Virus record (IMG/VR): IMGVR_UViG_3300025728_000019
Coordinates: 1 to 39,486 of that record
Strand: one strand, 5' to 3'
DNA: 39,486 nucleotides
Source: a virus
In this document: piece by piece, positions 6,810 through 13,484 of the stretch
How positions within the stretch are numbered: the stretch's first letter is position 1
Layout of the letters: each line of letters opens with the position of its first letter
Made by a program: the position numbers and the translations under genes
The notes under the pieces: model-generated
The model's database searches: none
The model's input: the letters and a program-made list of their open reading frames with translations, nothing else
Told to the model about the DNA's origin: nothing

Positions 6810-7241
6810 ATGACCACCGAACTAGAAGCAGCCACGGAAAGGCTGACAAACGCCACACGCGAAGCATTCCCACCCCAACGCCGCGGCACCGGCAAACGCA
6901 AAGCAGTCATCAACTACGAACAAGTCAAACAACTAACCCAACAAGGCCACACAGCCGCACAAATCGCAGTCCAACTCGGATGCTCAGCCAGCGCAATCAA
7001 CCAAATCCGTCGCCGCCTCGGAATCACCAACCCAAACAAATGGCTAACCCACGAACGCAGACAACGCATCGAAGCCCTCATAGAAGACGGATGCTCCCAA
7101 GCCGAAATCTGCCGAACCGAAGGAGTTGACCCGGAAACCATGCGCCGCCACTACCCAACAGCCATATGGACCCAAGAACAACAGACCGAATACCTACGAA
7201 CCCTCCGCATCGGACGAACCTGGAACTGGAACGCAGCATGA
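6810..7241 (+). CDS. Helix-turn-helix DNA-binding protein
   Basis: 143 residues with two HTH segments: 'VKQLTQQGHTAAQIAVQLG' with 'SASAINQIRRRLGI' (about 40-75), and 'IEALIEDGCSQAEICRTEGV' with 'DPETMRRHYP' (about 87-120). Both look like resolvase/sigma-type trihelical domains. Paired HTH proteins of this kind are frequent in actinophage early regions, with no assigned role. An AAAGGA site lies upstream of the ATG. Ends with a 4-base overlap into the next gene. Confidence 0.78.
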   Translation: MTTELEAATERLTNATREAFPPQRRGTGKRKAVINYEQVKQLTQQGHTAAQIAVQLGCSASAINQIRRRLGITNPNKWLTHERRQRIEALIEDGCSQAEICRTEGVDPETMRRHYPTAIWTQEQQTEYLRTLRIGRTWNWNAA

Positions 7242-7900
7242 ACCACCCACACGGAACACCGAAGGGCTACACCAGTGGCCGTTGCCGCTGCACCCCTTGC
7301 CGCCAAGCACACGCCAAGGACGCCCGAGACGCCCGACGCCAAAAAGCCTACGGACGCTACACCAAACACAAACGATCAGCACAACAAGCCCTAAACCACA
7401 TCAACACCCTCCGCGCCACCGGAATCACCCTCAAACAAATCCACACCAACACGGGCATCGCAATGATCACCCTCGGAGAAATCACCCTCGGCAAACGAGC
7501 CACCATCCAGGCTGACACCGAACAACGAATCCTCAACTACACCCCAACCCCCGAACAAGCCAGCCCCCACGCGACCGTCAACACCCCCGGCGCCGCTCGC
7601 CGCCTCCAAGCGCTCCAATACAACGGCTGGGACCAAGACACCTTAGCCCAAAAACTAGGCCTCCAACGATCCCACGTCTGGAAACTCACCCACCAAAAAA
7701 TCAGCGCCACAACACCTATCGCCGCCCGCATCACAGACCTCTACAACCATTTATGGAACCAAAACCCCGCACCCACCAAAGGCAGCAACCTCGCCCGCGC
7801 AATCGCCCGCCGCAACAGATGGCTACCACCCCTCGCCTGGGACGAAGACAAACTAGACGACCCGCAACACTTCGGATACCCACAGGAGATCGCAGCATGA
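7238..7900 (+). CDS. Zinc-binding and helix-turn-helix protein
   Basis: 220 residues. It opens with 'HGTPKGYTSGRCRCTPCRQAHA' style, the actinophage zinc module with the C-x-C-x2-C cluster, here at about residues 4-25. The middle has HTH-like helices ('LRATGITLKQIHTNTGIAM' and 'LQALQYNGWDQDTLAQKLG' with 'QRSHVWKL'), and the end carries 'WLPPLAWDEDKLDDP', a signature seen in phage and host regulators whose function is unclear to me. Starts at an ATG overlapping the previous stop. Probably binds DNA; target unknown. Confidence 0.75.
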   Translation: MNHPHGTPKGYTSGRCRCTPCRQAHAKDARDARRQKAYGRYTKHKRSAQQALNHINTLRATGITLKQIHTNTGIAMITLGEITLGKRATIQADTEQRILNYTPTPEQASPHATVNTPGAARRLQALQYNGWDQDTLAQKLGLQRSHVWKLTHQKISATTPIAARITDLYNHLWNQNPAPTKGSNLARAIARRNRWLPPLAWDEDKLDDPQHFGYPQEIAA

Positions 7901-8196
7901 AGCGTGATACCCGCACCGCCTACCGAGCTAGGGCAGCCGCAACGGAACGCAGCATTGACGCCGGCATGGCAGAAGCTAAGGCGGCGCAGGCAGAAGAAGC
8001 AGCCCGGAACGCAGCCGCATACGCCGAACACACCAGGCCTGTTCCGTTCACCCCCGACCAACTCAAAACGGCCCGCGCTGTACGGACCATGTACGGCTGG
8101 CACCGTGTCATCCGCGTCAACACAGCAACCGTGACAGTCAATGGCGACTTCGGAGACTACCGCGTGCCTGAGAAGAACATCCTGGAAGTCCGGTGA
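7897..8196 (+). CDS. Conserved early protein, unknown function
   Basis: 99 residues: a basic, Ala-rich helical first half ('RAAATERSIDAGMAEAKAAQAEEAARNAAAYAEH') in which a coiled coil is likely, then a small conserved domain 'FTPDQLKTARAVRTMYGWHRVIRVNTATVTV' ending 'YRVPEKNILEVR'. The 'YGWHRVVKVN..TVTV' pattern recurs in Arthrobacter-type phages in my memory, without a function. 4-base overlaps on both sides. Confidence 0.68.
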   Translation: MKRDTRTAYRARAAATERSIDAGMAEAKAAQAEEAARNAAAYAEHTRPVPFTPDQLKTARAVRTMYGWHRVIRVNTATVTVNGDFGDYRVPEKNILEVR

Positions 8197-8327
8197 CCGC
8201 CGCGTCTGACCGTGAGCGCCGGCAGTCACGCAAGCAAGCGGACGGGGCGCGAAAACAAGCCATGCGCGAACAACGGGAAAGGGGTGCACGTGACGCCGAA
8301 GCCAGGGTTCAGGTTCGTGAAGCTTGA
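8193..8327 (+). CDS. Very small charged helical ORF
   Basis: 44 residues from a GTG that overlaps the preceding stop (GTGA) to a TGA at 8325. Composition is almost entirely Arg, Lys, Glu, Gln and Ala ('DRERRQSRKQADGARKQAMR'), so a single long helix. It overlaps the first 38 bases of the replication-protein gene if that starts at 8290. Support is the coupled start only; it could instead be the unused leader of that gene. Confidence 0.4.
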   Translation: MTAASDRERRQSRKQADGARKQAMREQRERGARDAEARVQVREA

Positions 8328-8739
8328 TGTCGAGTACTTTGACCACCCGAAGATAGACCCGCTGAGTAATGACGCGAAGGTGCTGCACATGTACCTGATA
8401 TGCCGGTCTGGGCGTTTGAAGTCTGACGGTGAAGTGTCACTGTCAGCGGCTAAGTCTCAGGGCCGTGAAGCGTTGGATGAACTCGTTGAGGCTGGGTTGC
8501 TGTCAACTGAGGACAGCAAAACGTACAGGGTGAATGACTACCTCGACTACCAGACGCCCAAAGAGCAGATCGAACAGAAATCAGTTGACCGGGCAACAGC
8601 CGGCGCACGCGGCGGGCATGTAAAGAACCACGCAAACAAGCTCTTGTACGACGAGATGTGCGCCTACTGCCAGGAGGCTGCGGTCAAGGCTGAGTCTTGG
8701 TTGAAGCACCCGGATCTGATGTGCAAGCAGCCGTCATGA
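8290..8739 (+). CDS. Replication initiator-like protein (phage replisome-organiser N-domain)
   Basis: 149 residues from a GTG at 8290. 'FVKLDVEYFDHPKIDPLSNDAKVLHMYLICRSGRLKSDGEVS' style opening (about 8-50) is the winged-helix pattern of phage replisome-organiser and DnaD-like initiators ('K.D...F.HPK...L...A..LY...LC....DG'). 'AKSQGREALDELVEAGLLSTED' and 'YRVNDYLDYQTPKEQIEQK' continue it. Such proteins bind iterons and load the helicase. The iteron-like repeats just downstream fit this. A longer version from GTG 8212 is possible but overlaps the small coupled ORF. It is shorter than usual initiators because it stops where the repeats begin. Confidence 0.75.
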   Translation: MTPKPGFRFVKLDVEYFDHPKIDPLSNDAKVLHMYLICRSGRLKSDGEVSLSAAKSQGREALDELVEAGLLSTEDSKTYRVNDYLDYQTPKEQIEQKSVDRATAGARGGHVKNHANKLLYDEMCAYCQEAAVKAESWLKHPDLMCKQPS

Positions 8740-8891
8740 GTGGCAAAAGTGGCAAACGAGTAGCAAACAGGGTGGCAAAGACGGTGGCAAAAAGGTGCCT
8801 AGAAGAAGCAGTGGCAAAGAAGTGCCTAGAAGTAAGAAAGCTAGGGGTACTTTCCGCCGCCGACATCACCTTACTTAACGCGGGGGTTTGA
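8736..8891 (+). CDS. Small Lys/Val-rich ORF encoded by the repeat array
   Basis: 51 residues from an ATG overlapping the initiator stop (ATGA). The first 35 residues are translations of the GTGGCAAA repeats ('GKRVANRVAKTVAKRCLEEA'), basic and helical; the end is 'LGVLSAADITLLNAGV'. It may be a real coupled gene, the C-terminal part of an initiator broken by a stop, or chance openness across iterons. A role cannot be given. Confidence 0.4.
   Translation: MSGKSGKRVANRVAKTVAKRCLEEAVAKKCLEVRKLGVLSAADITLLNAGV
8740..8837 (+). repeat. Iteron-like direct repeats (candidate replication origin)
   Basis: GTGGCAAA occurs at 8740, 8749, 8772, 8784 and 8811, with a one-base variant (GTAGCAAA) at 8760. 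The last two copies are part of a 27-base tandem unit (8784-8810 and 8811-8837) that also repeats GTGCCTAGAAG (8795-8805 and 8822-8832). Directly repeated 8-mers with roughly helical spacing immediately after an initiator gene are the usual form of a phage origin. Replication activity is inferred, not shown. Confidence 0.6.
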
Positions 8892-8899
8892 AAAATCGC

Positions 8900-9250
8900 A
8901 TGGCTTACAAATTTGATGAACATGACGCTTCTGATCTGTCCCGGATTATTCGTCGCCGCCGTCCTGGTTGGAACCATAACGGGATCATGGGGCAGTTGCA
9001 GCAGGCTGCGGAACGTGGCGCTTCACTCTCTCAGGTGACGGCGGCGGCGGAAAGAACTTGGATGAATGAGAAGGCTAAAACCCCGGCTGCTCTTCTCTGG
9101 GAAGAGCACTGGACTGACACGAAGGAGAAGGCCTTGAACATGAGTGGTGCGCGGTTGTGTAGCGGTTGTGACCCGGCACGTAAGCATCCGGTGGATGAGA
9201 TGGTGCGTTCTACGTCTGGTTCGTGGTTCTGCCGGGAGTGCGCCGAATGA
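8900..9250 (+). CDS. Early protein with C-terminal zinc motif
   Basis: 116 residues from the ATG at 8900. The first half is helical ('DASDLSRIIRRRRPGWNHNGIMGQLQQAAE', 'LSQVTAAAERTWMNEKAKTPAALLW'), typical of a protein found directly after phage replication initiators, and the end has 'CSGCDPARKHPVDEM' and 'WFCRECAE', a four-Cys zinc site. A TTG at 8888 overlapping the previous stop is an alternative start; GGGGG at 8882-8886 favours the ATG. A replication accessory or loader role is possible from position only. Confidence 0.7.
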   Translation: MAYKFDEHDASDLSRIIRRRRPGWNHNGIMGQLQQAAERGASLSQVTAAAERTWMNEKAKTPAALLWEEHWTDTKEKALNMSGARLCSGCDPARKHPVDEMVRSTSGSWFCRECAE

Positions 9251-9618
9251 CCCGCACGAGGTCTAGTGCTAAGGCTGCTGGGTCGAAGCATGCACGCAGC
9301 ATCGCTGACTACTTGCAGGAGCATGTGAGCCGGTTCATCGACAAGATGCCGTTGTATGGGGCTAAGGACCGTGGGGATGTGGCGAACGTGGAGACTTTCA
9401 ACGAACTCCCCGTAGCGGTAGAGGCCAAGGACTACGGGGGCCGGCTTGAGGCTGGTACGTGGCTGCGTGAGGCCGAGACGGAGCGGATCAACCTTGGCGC
9501 TGTGGCTGGTGTTGTCATCGCGAAACGGCGCGGTGTTACGGCCCCTGGTAAGCAGATCGTCCTCATGGAAGTAGACGACTTGTGCGCGTTGCTTACCGGC
9601 AAAAGACCCGAACTTTAG
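9247..9618 (+). CDS. Holliday junction resolvase-like nuclease
   Basis: 123 residues. 'KDRGDVANVETFNELPVAVEAKDYGG' style core gives D44 in 'RGDV' and E59-x-K61 in 'VEAKDY', the PD-(D/E)xK arrangement of Hjc-type and actinophage resolvases; 'GTWLREAETERINLGAVAGVVIAKRRG' and 'VLMEVDDLCALLTG' complete the family pattern. It would cut branched DNA during replication, recombination or packaging. It pairs with the YqaJ nuclease and SSB upstream as the recombination set. Overlaps the preceding gene by 4 bases. Confidence 0.85.
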   Translation: MTRTRSSAKAAGSKHARSIADYLQEHVSRFIDKMPLYGAKDRGDVANVETFNELPVAVEAKDYGGRLEAGTWLREAETERINLGAVAGVVIAKRRGVTAPGKQIVLMEVDDLCALLTGKRPEL

Positions 9619-9713
9619 GCCGCTTTCCCAGTGAATTTTGGTGCAATATCGGGTACACTTGGTTACATCGGGGTGGACGTGAGCAGCCAGCCCAAGAGCG
9701 TAAGAAGCCAGTC

Positions 9714-9848
9714 ATGAGCCTGAACCCACTCCAAGAACTCGCATCCCTCGTTGAAGGCTTCGATGAGGATCATCACGACTATCGGGAAGTGCGGGCAGCT
9801 AAACGCCTCATCCACGACCTGATCAAAGCAGACGAGGCAACCAAATGA
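9714..9848 (+). CDS. Very small early protein
   Basis: 44 residues, acidic and helical ('LQELASLVEGFDEDHHDYREVRAAKRLIHDLIKADE' pattern). Stop overlaps the next ATG. The 95 bases upstream are gene-free. No family recognised. Confidence 0.55.
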   Translation: MSLNPLQELASLVEGFDEDHHDYREVRAAKRLIHDLIKADEATK

Positions 9849-10045
9849 GTCATCCATTCGAGGCGCGTTACGAAGGTTTCTGCCGGCTTGTTTGCGGTGA
9901 ACCTATTGCGGTTGGTGATCTGGTGGTTTTCACGGATGACGGCCTGATGCACAATGAATGCTCCGATCAGCCCGAGCCTGTAGAACGCCCCGTGACTGTC
10001 TGCTCGGATTGCTGGTTGGTGCAGCCTTGCGATTGTGAGAAGTGA
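9845..10045 (+). CDS. Small Cys-rich (zinc-binding) protein
   Basis: 66 residues with 'GFCRLVCGEPIAVGD' style opening (a C-x3-C, then a beta turn), 'MHNECSD' in the middle and 'CSDCWLVQPCDCEK' at the end. The arrangement looks like two zinc sites. The first half resembles the PARP/DNA-ligase-like 'C..CG..I..G' treble-clef start ('CG.PI..GD.V'). Function unknown. Confidence 0.65.
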   Translation: MSHPFEARYEGFCRLVCGEPIAVGDLVVFTDDGLMHNECSDQPEPVERPVTVCSDCWLVQPCDCEK

Positions 10046-10047
10046 CC

Positions 10048-10170
10048 ATGACCCTCAAGGACCAAGCAGCCGCCCTCGCCACGTTACCCCCGCATTTGGC
10101 CGCGAAACTCCGCAACCTCCCCCCGGAACAACTCACCCAACTACTCACAACCAAGGAACCCACCAAATGA
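10048..10170 (+). CDS. Very small early ORF
   Basis: 40 residues between two closely placed genes, starting two bases after the previous stop and ending with ATGA overlap. Contains 'LATLPPHLAAKLRNLPPEQLTQLL', two related L-P-P-x-x-L turns, which suggests a small helical hairpin. No known role. Confidence 0.5.
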   Translation: MTLKDQAAALATLPPHLAAKLRNLPPEQLTQLLTTKEPTK

Positions 10171-10526
10171 GCATCCGTGAACTTCAAGCACTGGCCTACA
10201 AGCAGTCCGCTGACAAGGGCTTCCACGACGATGAGCCAACCGAGGGCCCAGAGCTGTTGATGCTGAACTCGCAGCGGATCGCGCTCATGCACTCCGAGCT
10301 GTCCGAAGCGCTGGAAGAACTCCGCGCCGGTCAGCCCGTGAACCACACCTACTACAAGTACGACAAGCCAACGAAGCCAGAGGGCGTGCCATCCGAAATG
10401 GCTGATGTCGTTATCCGAGTCATGGACTTCTGCGGCGCCAACGAAATCGACCTTGAAGCCATCATCACCGAGAAGCTAGCCTACAACGCCACCCGCGGTC
10501 ACAAGCACGGCGGGAAGCAGTTCTGA
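10167..10526 (+). CDS. MazG-like nucleotide pyrophosphohydrolase
   Basis: 119 residues. 'LMHSELSEALEELRAGQP' (about 40-57) gives the E-x2-E metal motif, and 'PSEMADVVIRVMDFCGANEID' (about 75-95) gives the second E-x2-D motif of the all-alpha MazG/dUTPase-like fold; 'EKLAYNATRGHKHGGKQF' is the usual ending. The family hydrolyses NTP/dNTP or ppGpp-like nucleotides; phage members are thought to adjust host nucleotide pools. Shares a base with the next gene's ATG (TGATG). Confidence 0.85.
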   Translation: MSIRELQALAYKQSADKGFHDDEPTEGPELLMLNSQRIALMHSELSEALEELRAGQPVNHTYYKYDKPTKPEGVPSEMADVVIRVMDFCGANEIDLEAIITEKLAYNATRGHKHGGKQF

Positions 10527-11002
10527 TGACTGATTTGCGGGCACTCCTGGCACCCATCCGGGAAAGACTGGCAGCAGCAACGAAACTGGGCGAATGGGAG
10601 GTGCGCGGCAAAGACGTGGTGATCTATGACCCGAACGGTTACGGAGCCCATCGCATCGTAGCTTGGGTGGATCACGCCGAATACACGGAGCCAATCGCGA
10701 ACGCTCCCACGGACCTCACCCGCCTACTAGCCGCCATCGAAGCCGTGACTGGGCTGCACCGAGAGGGAACGCGGGACTTCATCACTGCGCTGCCATGCAT
10801 ACGTGAGGAATGCGACTGCGAGAACGAGTGCCCAACTGAGGAGCTGCCCGTCTGCCGTCACTGCTGGAACCAGCTTGAGCAGATAGATCCGTACTTCGGG
10901 GAGCAACACCACGTCTCAGAGGTCATGTGGCCTTGCCCGACCGCTACCGCTGTTGCCGCCGCTTTGGGGTCTGACACCACAAACCAGGAAGGAACACAAT
11001 GA
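10526..11002 (+). CDS. Ead/Ea22-like early protein with Cys clusters
   Basis: 158 residues. The middle 'PIANAPTDLTRLLAAIEAVTGL' (about 55-78) is the signature turn-helix of Ea22/ead-type phage proteins ('I.AARTDVP.LLAALE..'). The N-terminus has a helix ('ALLAPIRERLAAATKLG') and a W-containing sheet. Downstream there are Cys-rich motifs 'CIREECDCENECP' and 'VCRHCWNQL', apparently a zinc site. Role unknown; often found in accessory parts of early operons. Confidence 0.65.
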   Translation: MTDLRALLAPIRERLAAATKLGEWEVRGKDVVIYDPNGYGAHRIVAWVDHAEYTEPIANAPTDLTRLLAAIEAVTGLHREGTRDFITALPCIREECDCENECPTEELPVCRHCWNQLEQIDPYFGEQHHVSEVMWPCPTATAVAAALGSDTTNQEGTQ

Positions 11003-11310
11003 GCGCGAGCAGTGCCGTTGAGCGTATGCGCGCCGACCTGCGTTACGCGGACCATTACCGTAAGCAGGCCAACGCAGCAGACAGCCTTGGGATGCTGCTC
11101 GAATGTGAGACGCCGGGAACGTTGAGTGAAGTCTCTGTCAAGCGGGGGCGCTGGTTTCGGCGCTTCATCGGTCGGGACGATTATCAGGAGGAAATCATCC
11201 TGTCCACCGAAGAACGCCGCGAGTTCGCCCAATGGTGCAAAGAACGCGCCGAAAAGCTCCGGAAGCAAGCCGACGACACCGAAGCGCGGCTGACTGGCAA
11301 TGTCCCGTAA
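10999..11310 (+). CDS. Early protein, unknown function
   Basis: 103 residues, mostly charged helices ('AVERMRADLRYADHYRKQANAADSLG', 'EERREFAQWCKERAEKLRKQADDTEARL'), with a short basic strand segment between ('VKRGRWFRRFIGRDDYQEEIIL'). Probably a coiled-coil hairpin. No family recognised. Ten bases of its end overlap the next small gene. Confidence 0.6.
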   Translation: MSASSAVERMRADLRYADHYRKQANAADSLGMLLECETPGTLSEVSVKRGRWFRRFIGRDDYQEEIILSTEERREFAQWCKERAEKLRKQADDTEARLTGNVP

Positions 11311-11422
11311 CCCTCATTGCCCCCAATGCGGTCACCACCACCAAGACCGTTGTGGGGCTATCCTCCACCACCCAACCACGGACGGCGCCCACAAATGCGG
11401 CTGCGAAAGGAAAACAACATGA
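11300..11422 (+). CDS. Very small zinc-finger-like protein
   Basis: 40 residues with 'HCPQCGHHHQDRCGAI' and 'HKCGCERK': four to five Cys and several His in a C-x2-C...C...C-x-C layout that suits one or two zinc ions. It begins inside the end of the upstream gene and overlaps the next ATG by 4 bases. The 'CP.C.H.H...C' pattern recurs in tiny actinophage proteins. Confidence 0.6.
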   Translation: MSRNPHCPQCGHHHQDRCGAILHHPTTDGAHKCGCERKTT

Positions 11423-11631
11423 CTCCTGCAACCACTACCAAATTCGAGGAAGAGCTAGGCAAAGCACTAGCTGACCGTATGGGGCTCTGCCACGAAACCA
11501 CACTTCAGGACTACACAACTGAGTCTCTTAAGTCGGGCGTTGTTGTGAAAATGCAGACGTTCAGGTTCATGAGCCGCGAAGACTATGAGGGCCTGCGCGC
11601 TGTTGCTAAGACTCGTTCGGAGGCTAAGTGA
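11419..11631 (+). CDS. Early protein, unknown function
   Basis: 70 residues from the ATG overlapping the previous stop. 'FEEELGKALADRMGLCHETTLQDY' is helical, followed by a strand ('GVVVKMQTFRFMS'). Nothing recognisable. GGAAA precedes the start. Confidence 0.6.
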   Translation: MTPATTTKFEEELGKALADRMGLCHETTLQDYTTESLKSGVVVKMQTFRFMSREDYEGLRAVAKTRSEAK

Positions 11632-12437
11632 TTTGCCGTTGCGGTAACGAGTCGAGCGCGTGGTTGTGCCCCACGTGTGTCAACAAGCTTGAGTATCTGA
11701 TTGTGCGGGTGGATGCGGTGGTTGCTGAGGTGCGTGCCGTGATCCCGAGACTCACACTGACGGCGACGTATGGTGACCGTGCGCCTGGGGTTAGGGCTCA
11801 ACACGCACCCGCCCCCGTGAGTGTGGATGCTGTCAGCGCGTTGGATGCGTTGCAACGCTGGATGCTCGGCACGTGCCTGCGGTTGGCTGAGATAACCCGC
11901 AAACCTCTCAACGGCAAAACACACGAACTATTGGGTTCGTACTTGATCGCCAACATGCCACGACTCGCCACACTCTCATGGGCACCCGACCTGCACCCGC
12001 AACTCGAAACACTGGTGAAGGACTGCGAACGGATCACCGCCGAACACGACCCCCGAGTATTCGCCGGCAGGTGCGCGAACTGCGACAGTGACCTGTACGC
12101 CGTGAAAGGCCAACCAGAAGCGCGCTGCGGCACATGTGGTGCGACCTACGAAGTCCTCAAATGGAGGGAAGGAGCCACAGCCGCAACAGGCTACTACGTA
12201 GGGACACCAGCAGAACTATCCCGAGCACTCAGCCACCCCGAATACAACCTCAACATAACCGTCAACCAAATCTGCATGTGGGCCACAAGCAGACACAACA
12301 AGCCACCCAAACTAGCACGAGCCAACGAAGCCACCGACCCAGACGGCCAACCACTAAAACCAAAATACAGGCTCCGGGACGTACTCGAACTCAACGCCAA
12401 GAAGCGCAAGCCACTAGACGGGACACAGGCCGCATGA
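11628..12437 (+). CDS. Zinc-finger and helix-turn-helix protein
   Basis: 269 residues from a GTG overlapping the previous stop. N-terminal 'CRCGNESSAWLCPTCVNKL' (four Cys, residues 3-18), a helical middle domain with 'ALDALQRWMLGTCLRLAEI', a second zinc ribbon 'GRCANCDSDLYAVKG' with 'ARCGTCGATYEV' (about 148-178), and a C-terminal winged-HTH-like segment ('VGTPAELSRALSHPEYNLNITVNQICMWA' ending 'PKYRLRDVLELNAKK'). This domain order is common in actinophage genomes without a known function; a DNA-binding regulator is the likely reading. Codon style changes inside the gene near 11,900, from G/T-rich to A/C-rich. Confidence 0.75.
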   Translation: MICRCGNESSAWLCPTCVNKLEYLIVRVDAVVAEVRAVIPRLTLTATYGDRAPGVRAQHAPAPVSVDAVSALDALQRWMLGTCLRLAEITRKPLNGKTHELLGSYLIANMPRLATLSWAPDLHPQLETLVKDCERITAEHDPRVFAGRCANCDSDLYAVKGQPEARCGTCGATYEVLKWREGATAATGYYVGTPAELSRALSHPEYNLNITVNQICMWATSRHNKPPKLARANEATDPDGQPLKPKYRLRDVLELNAKKRKPLDGTQAA

Positions 12438-12646
12438 GAACAAAAGCGCAGCGGCGTTGGATCCGCAAGGGTCACACGCATGAGATGATCCCGCCCCGCC
12501 CACTGCCGTACATGAACGGGAGGCGCTACTCATTCCTGCTCGGCGCCCACGAATCCTGGCGGCAACAACGCAGCACCGGCCTACTGCTTGACATGCCAGT
12601 GCGACCCATCTGCAAACAAATGATCCACAACGGAGGCAAACCATGA
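12434..12646 (+). CDS. Small basic protein, unknown function
   Basis: 70 residues, rich in Arg ('RTKAQRRWIRKGHTHE', 'MNGRRYSFLLGAHESWRQQRS'). No recognised domain. 4-base overlaps with both neighbours. Confidence 0.58.
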   Translation: MRTKAQRRWIRKGHTHEMIPPRPLPYMNGRRYSFLLGAHESWRQQRSTGLLLDMPVRPICKQMIHNGGKP

Positions 12647-12876
12647 CCCTCACATGGTTTGAGAAGCTGCCAAGCATGGACGCTTACCGGGTAGGAGGGC
12701 ACTTCGCCCCGTACGCAGTACTCGCCCGAGACAAACGATTCACTGACTCGGAACTAGCAGCGGAATACTGGGCGGCAGCACTAGACGCAGACCTAATGGC
12801 ACCCAGCAACCTCGTAGCCATCACCGCAACTGTAGGACGCTTCGCAACCCACGAGCACGCGTTCAGTGAACTTTGA
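12643..12876 (+). CDS. Small early protein, unknown function
   Basis: 77 residues with a helix-rich end ('DSELAAEYWAAALDADLMAPSNLVAITATV'). No family recognised. It is the last gene before the promoter/terminator pair at 12888-12993, so it may end a transcription unit. Confidence 0.58.
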   Translation: MTLTWFEKLPSMDAYRVGGHFAPYAVLARDKRFTDSELAAEYWAAALDADLMAPSNLVAITATVGRFATHEHAFSEL

Positions 12877-12887
12877 TGTACTGGGGG

Positions 12888-12917
12888 TTGCACTAAAGTG
12901 CTTTGGTGTAGTAATCT
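12888..12917 (+). promoter_or_regulatory. Promoter-like sequence with embedded palindrome
   Basis: TTGCAC at 12888-12893 and TAATCT at 12912-12917 with an 18-base spacer. The -35 region overlaps GCACTAAAGTGC (12890-12901; arms GCACT/AGTGC), an operator-like palindrome. It is followed 70-75 bases later by a terminator, before any gene. Confidence 0.4.
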
Positions 12918-12956
12918 AAAGATAGTCGATCAATGGCTTTCGGGCTGACGATCAAA

Positions 12957-12993
12957 ACGCAAGGCCGGGGACTCAACACCCGGCCTTTTGCGT
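12957..12993 (+). terminator. Rho-independent terminator before the DUF7455 gene
   Basis: AAGGCCGGG (12961-12969), nine-base loop, CCCGGCCTT (12979-12987) then TTTT ending in TTGCGT; the flanking ACGC/GCGT can extend the stem with a small bulge. Good GC-rich stem plus U-tract. It lies 25 bases upstream of the next gene, so it could end a short RNA, attenuate readthrough into 13018, or both. Confidence 0.7.
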
Positions 12994-13017
12994 ACCCCCA
13001 CGCACGGGAGGCCCGCC

Positions 13018-13302
13018 ATGGCTGCTGATCTTGACAAGCCCAGCTTGAACGCGTCACACCGCTGCGATGCCTGCGGATCAAGGGCCTACGTGCGAGTCAA
13101 CATCGAAACCGGCATCAACGACGCCGGCTACGTGGACAACGGCGAACTGTTTTGGTGCTGCCACCACGCGAGAGAGCACATGCCAGTCATCAAAGCCCGA
13201 TCAATCGTGCTCCACATACTCGACGAAACCCGATTCCTCACAGAGCACGTCAAGGATGACCACTGGGTTGAAGGTCAAGCAGCGAAGAAGCCAGGAACAT
13301 GA
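13018..13302 (+). CDS. DUF7455-like zinc-binding protein
   Basis: 94 residues from an ATG preceded by GGGAGG (13006-13011). 'HRCDACGSRAYVRVNI' and 'GELFWCCHHAREH' give the C-x2-C ... C-x-H-H arrangement, and 'LDETRFL' near the end completes the pattern of DUF7455, a small protein widespread in actinobacteria and their phages. No function is established. It follows the terminator at 12957-12993 and has its own good ribosome-binding site. Confidence 0.82.
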   Translation: MAADLDKPSLNASHRCDACGSRAYVRVNIETGINDAGYVDNGELFWCCHHAREHMPVIKARSIVLHILDETRFLTEHVKDDHWVEGQAAKKPGT

Positions 13303-13484
13303 CCTACAAACACACGCCCAGCATCCGGACCATAGCGGAAACCGCTGACACGGAACTGCTCACCGGCTGCATCACCCACCTCGACGGCACCCTCGACCGC
13401 ATGCAAACCGCGTCCGCACGGTTAGCCGTCATGCGAGCCATCCAAAACTTGAACGGCGCCCGAAAAAACATCGGACCACGATAG
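13299..13484 (+). CDS. Small early protein, unknown function
   Basis: 61 residues, basic and helical ('IAETADTELLTGCITHLDGTLDRMQTASARLAVMRAI' pattern). Coupled to the DUF7455 gene by a 4-base overlap. It ends exactly where the structured gene-free region begins. Confidence 0.58.
   Translation: MTYKHTPSIRTIAETADTELLTGCITHLDGTLDRMQTASARLAVMRAIQNLNGARKNIGPR

Noticed and set aside
8740-8837. CRISPR-like array
   Set aside because: The repeats are 8-mers with 9-27 base spacing and no uniform spacers, and no cas genes are nearby; iterons fit better.
9638-9659. Promoter TTGGTG ... TACACT upstream of the gene at 9714
   Set aside because: The spacer would be only 10 bases, far too short, and the gene lies within a continuous operon.
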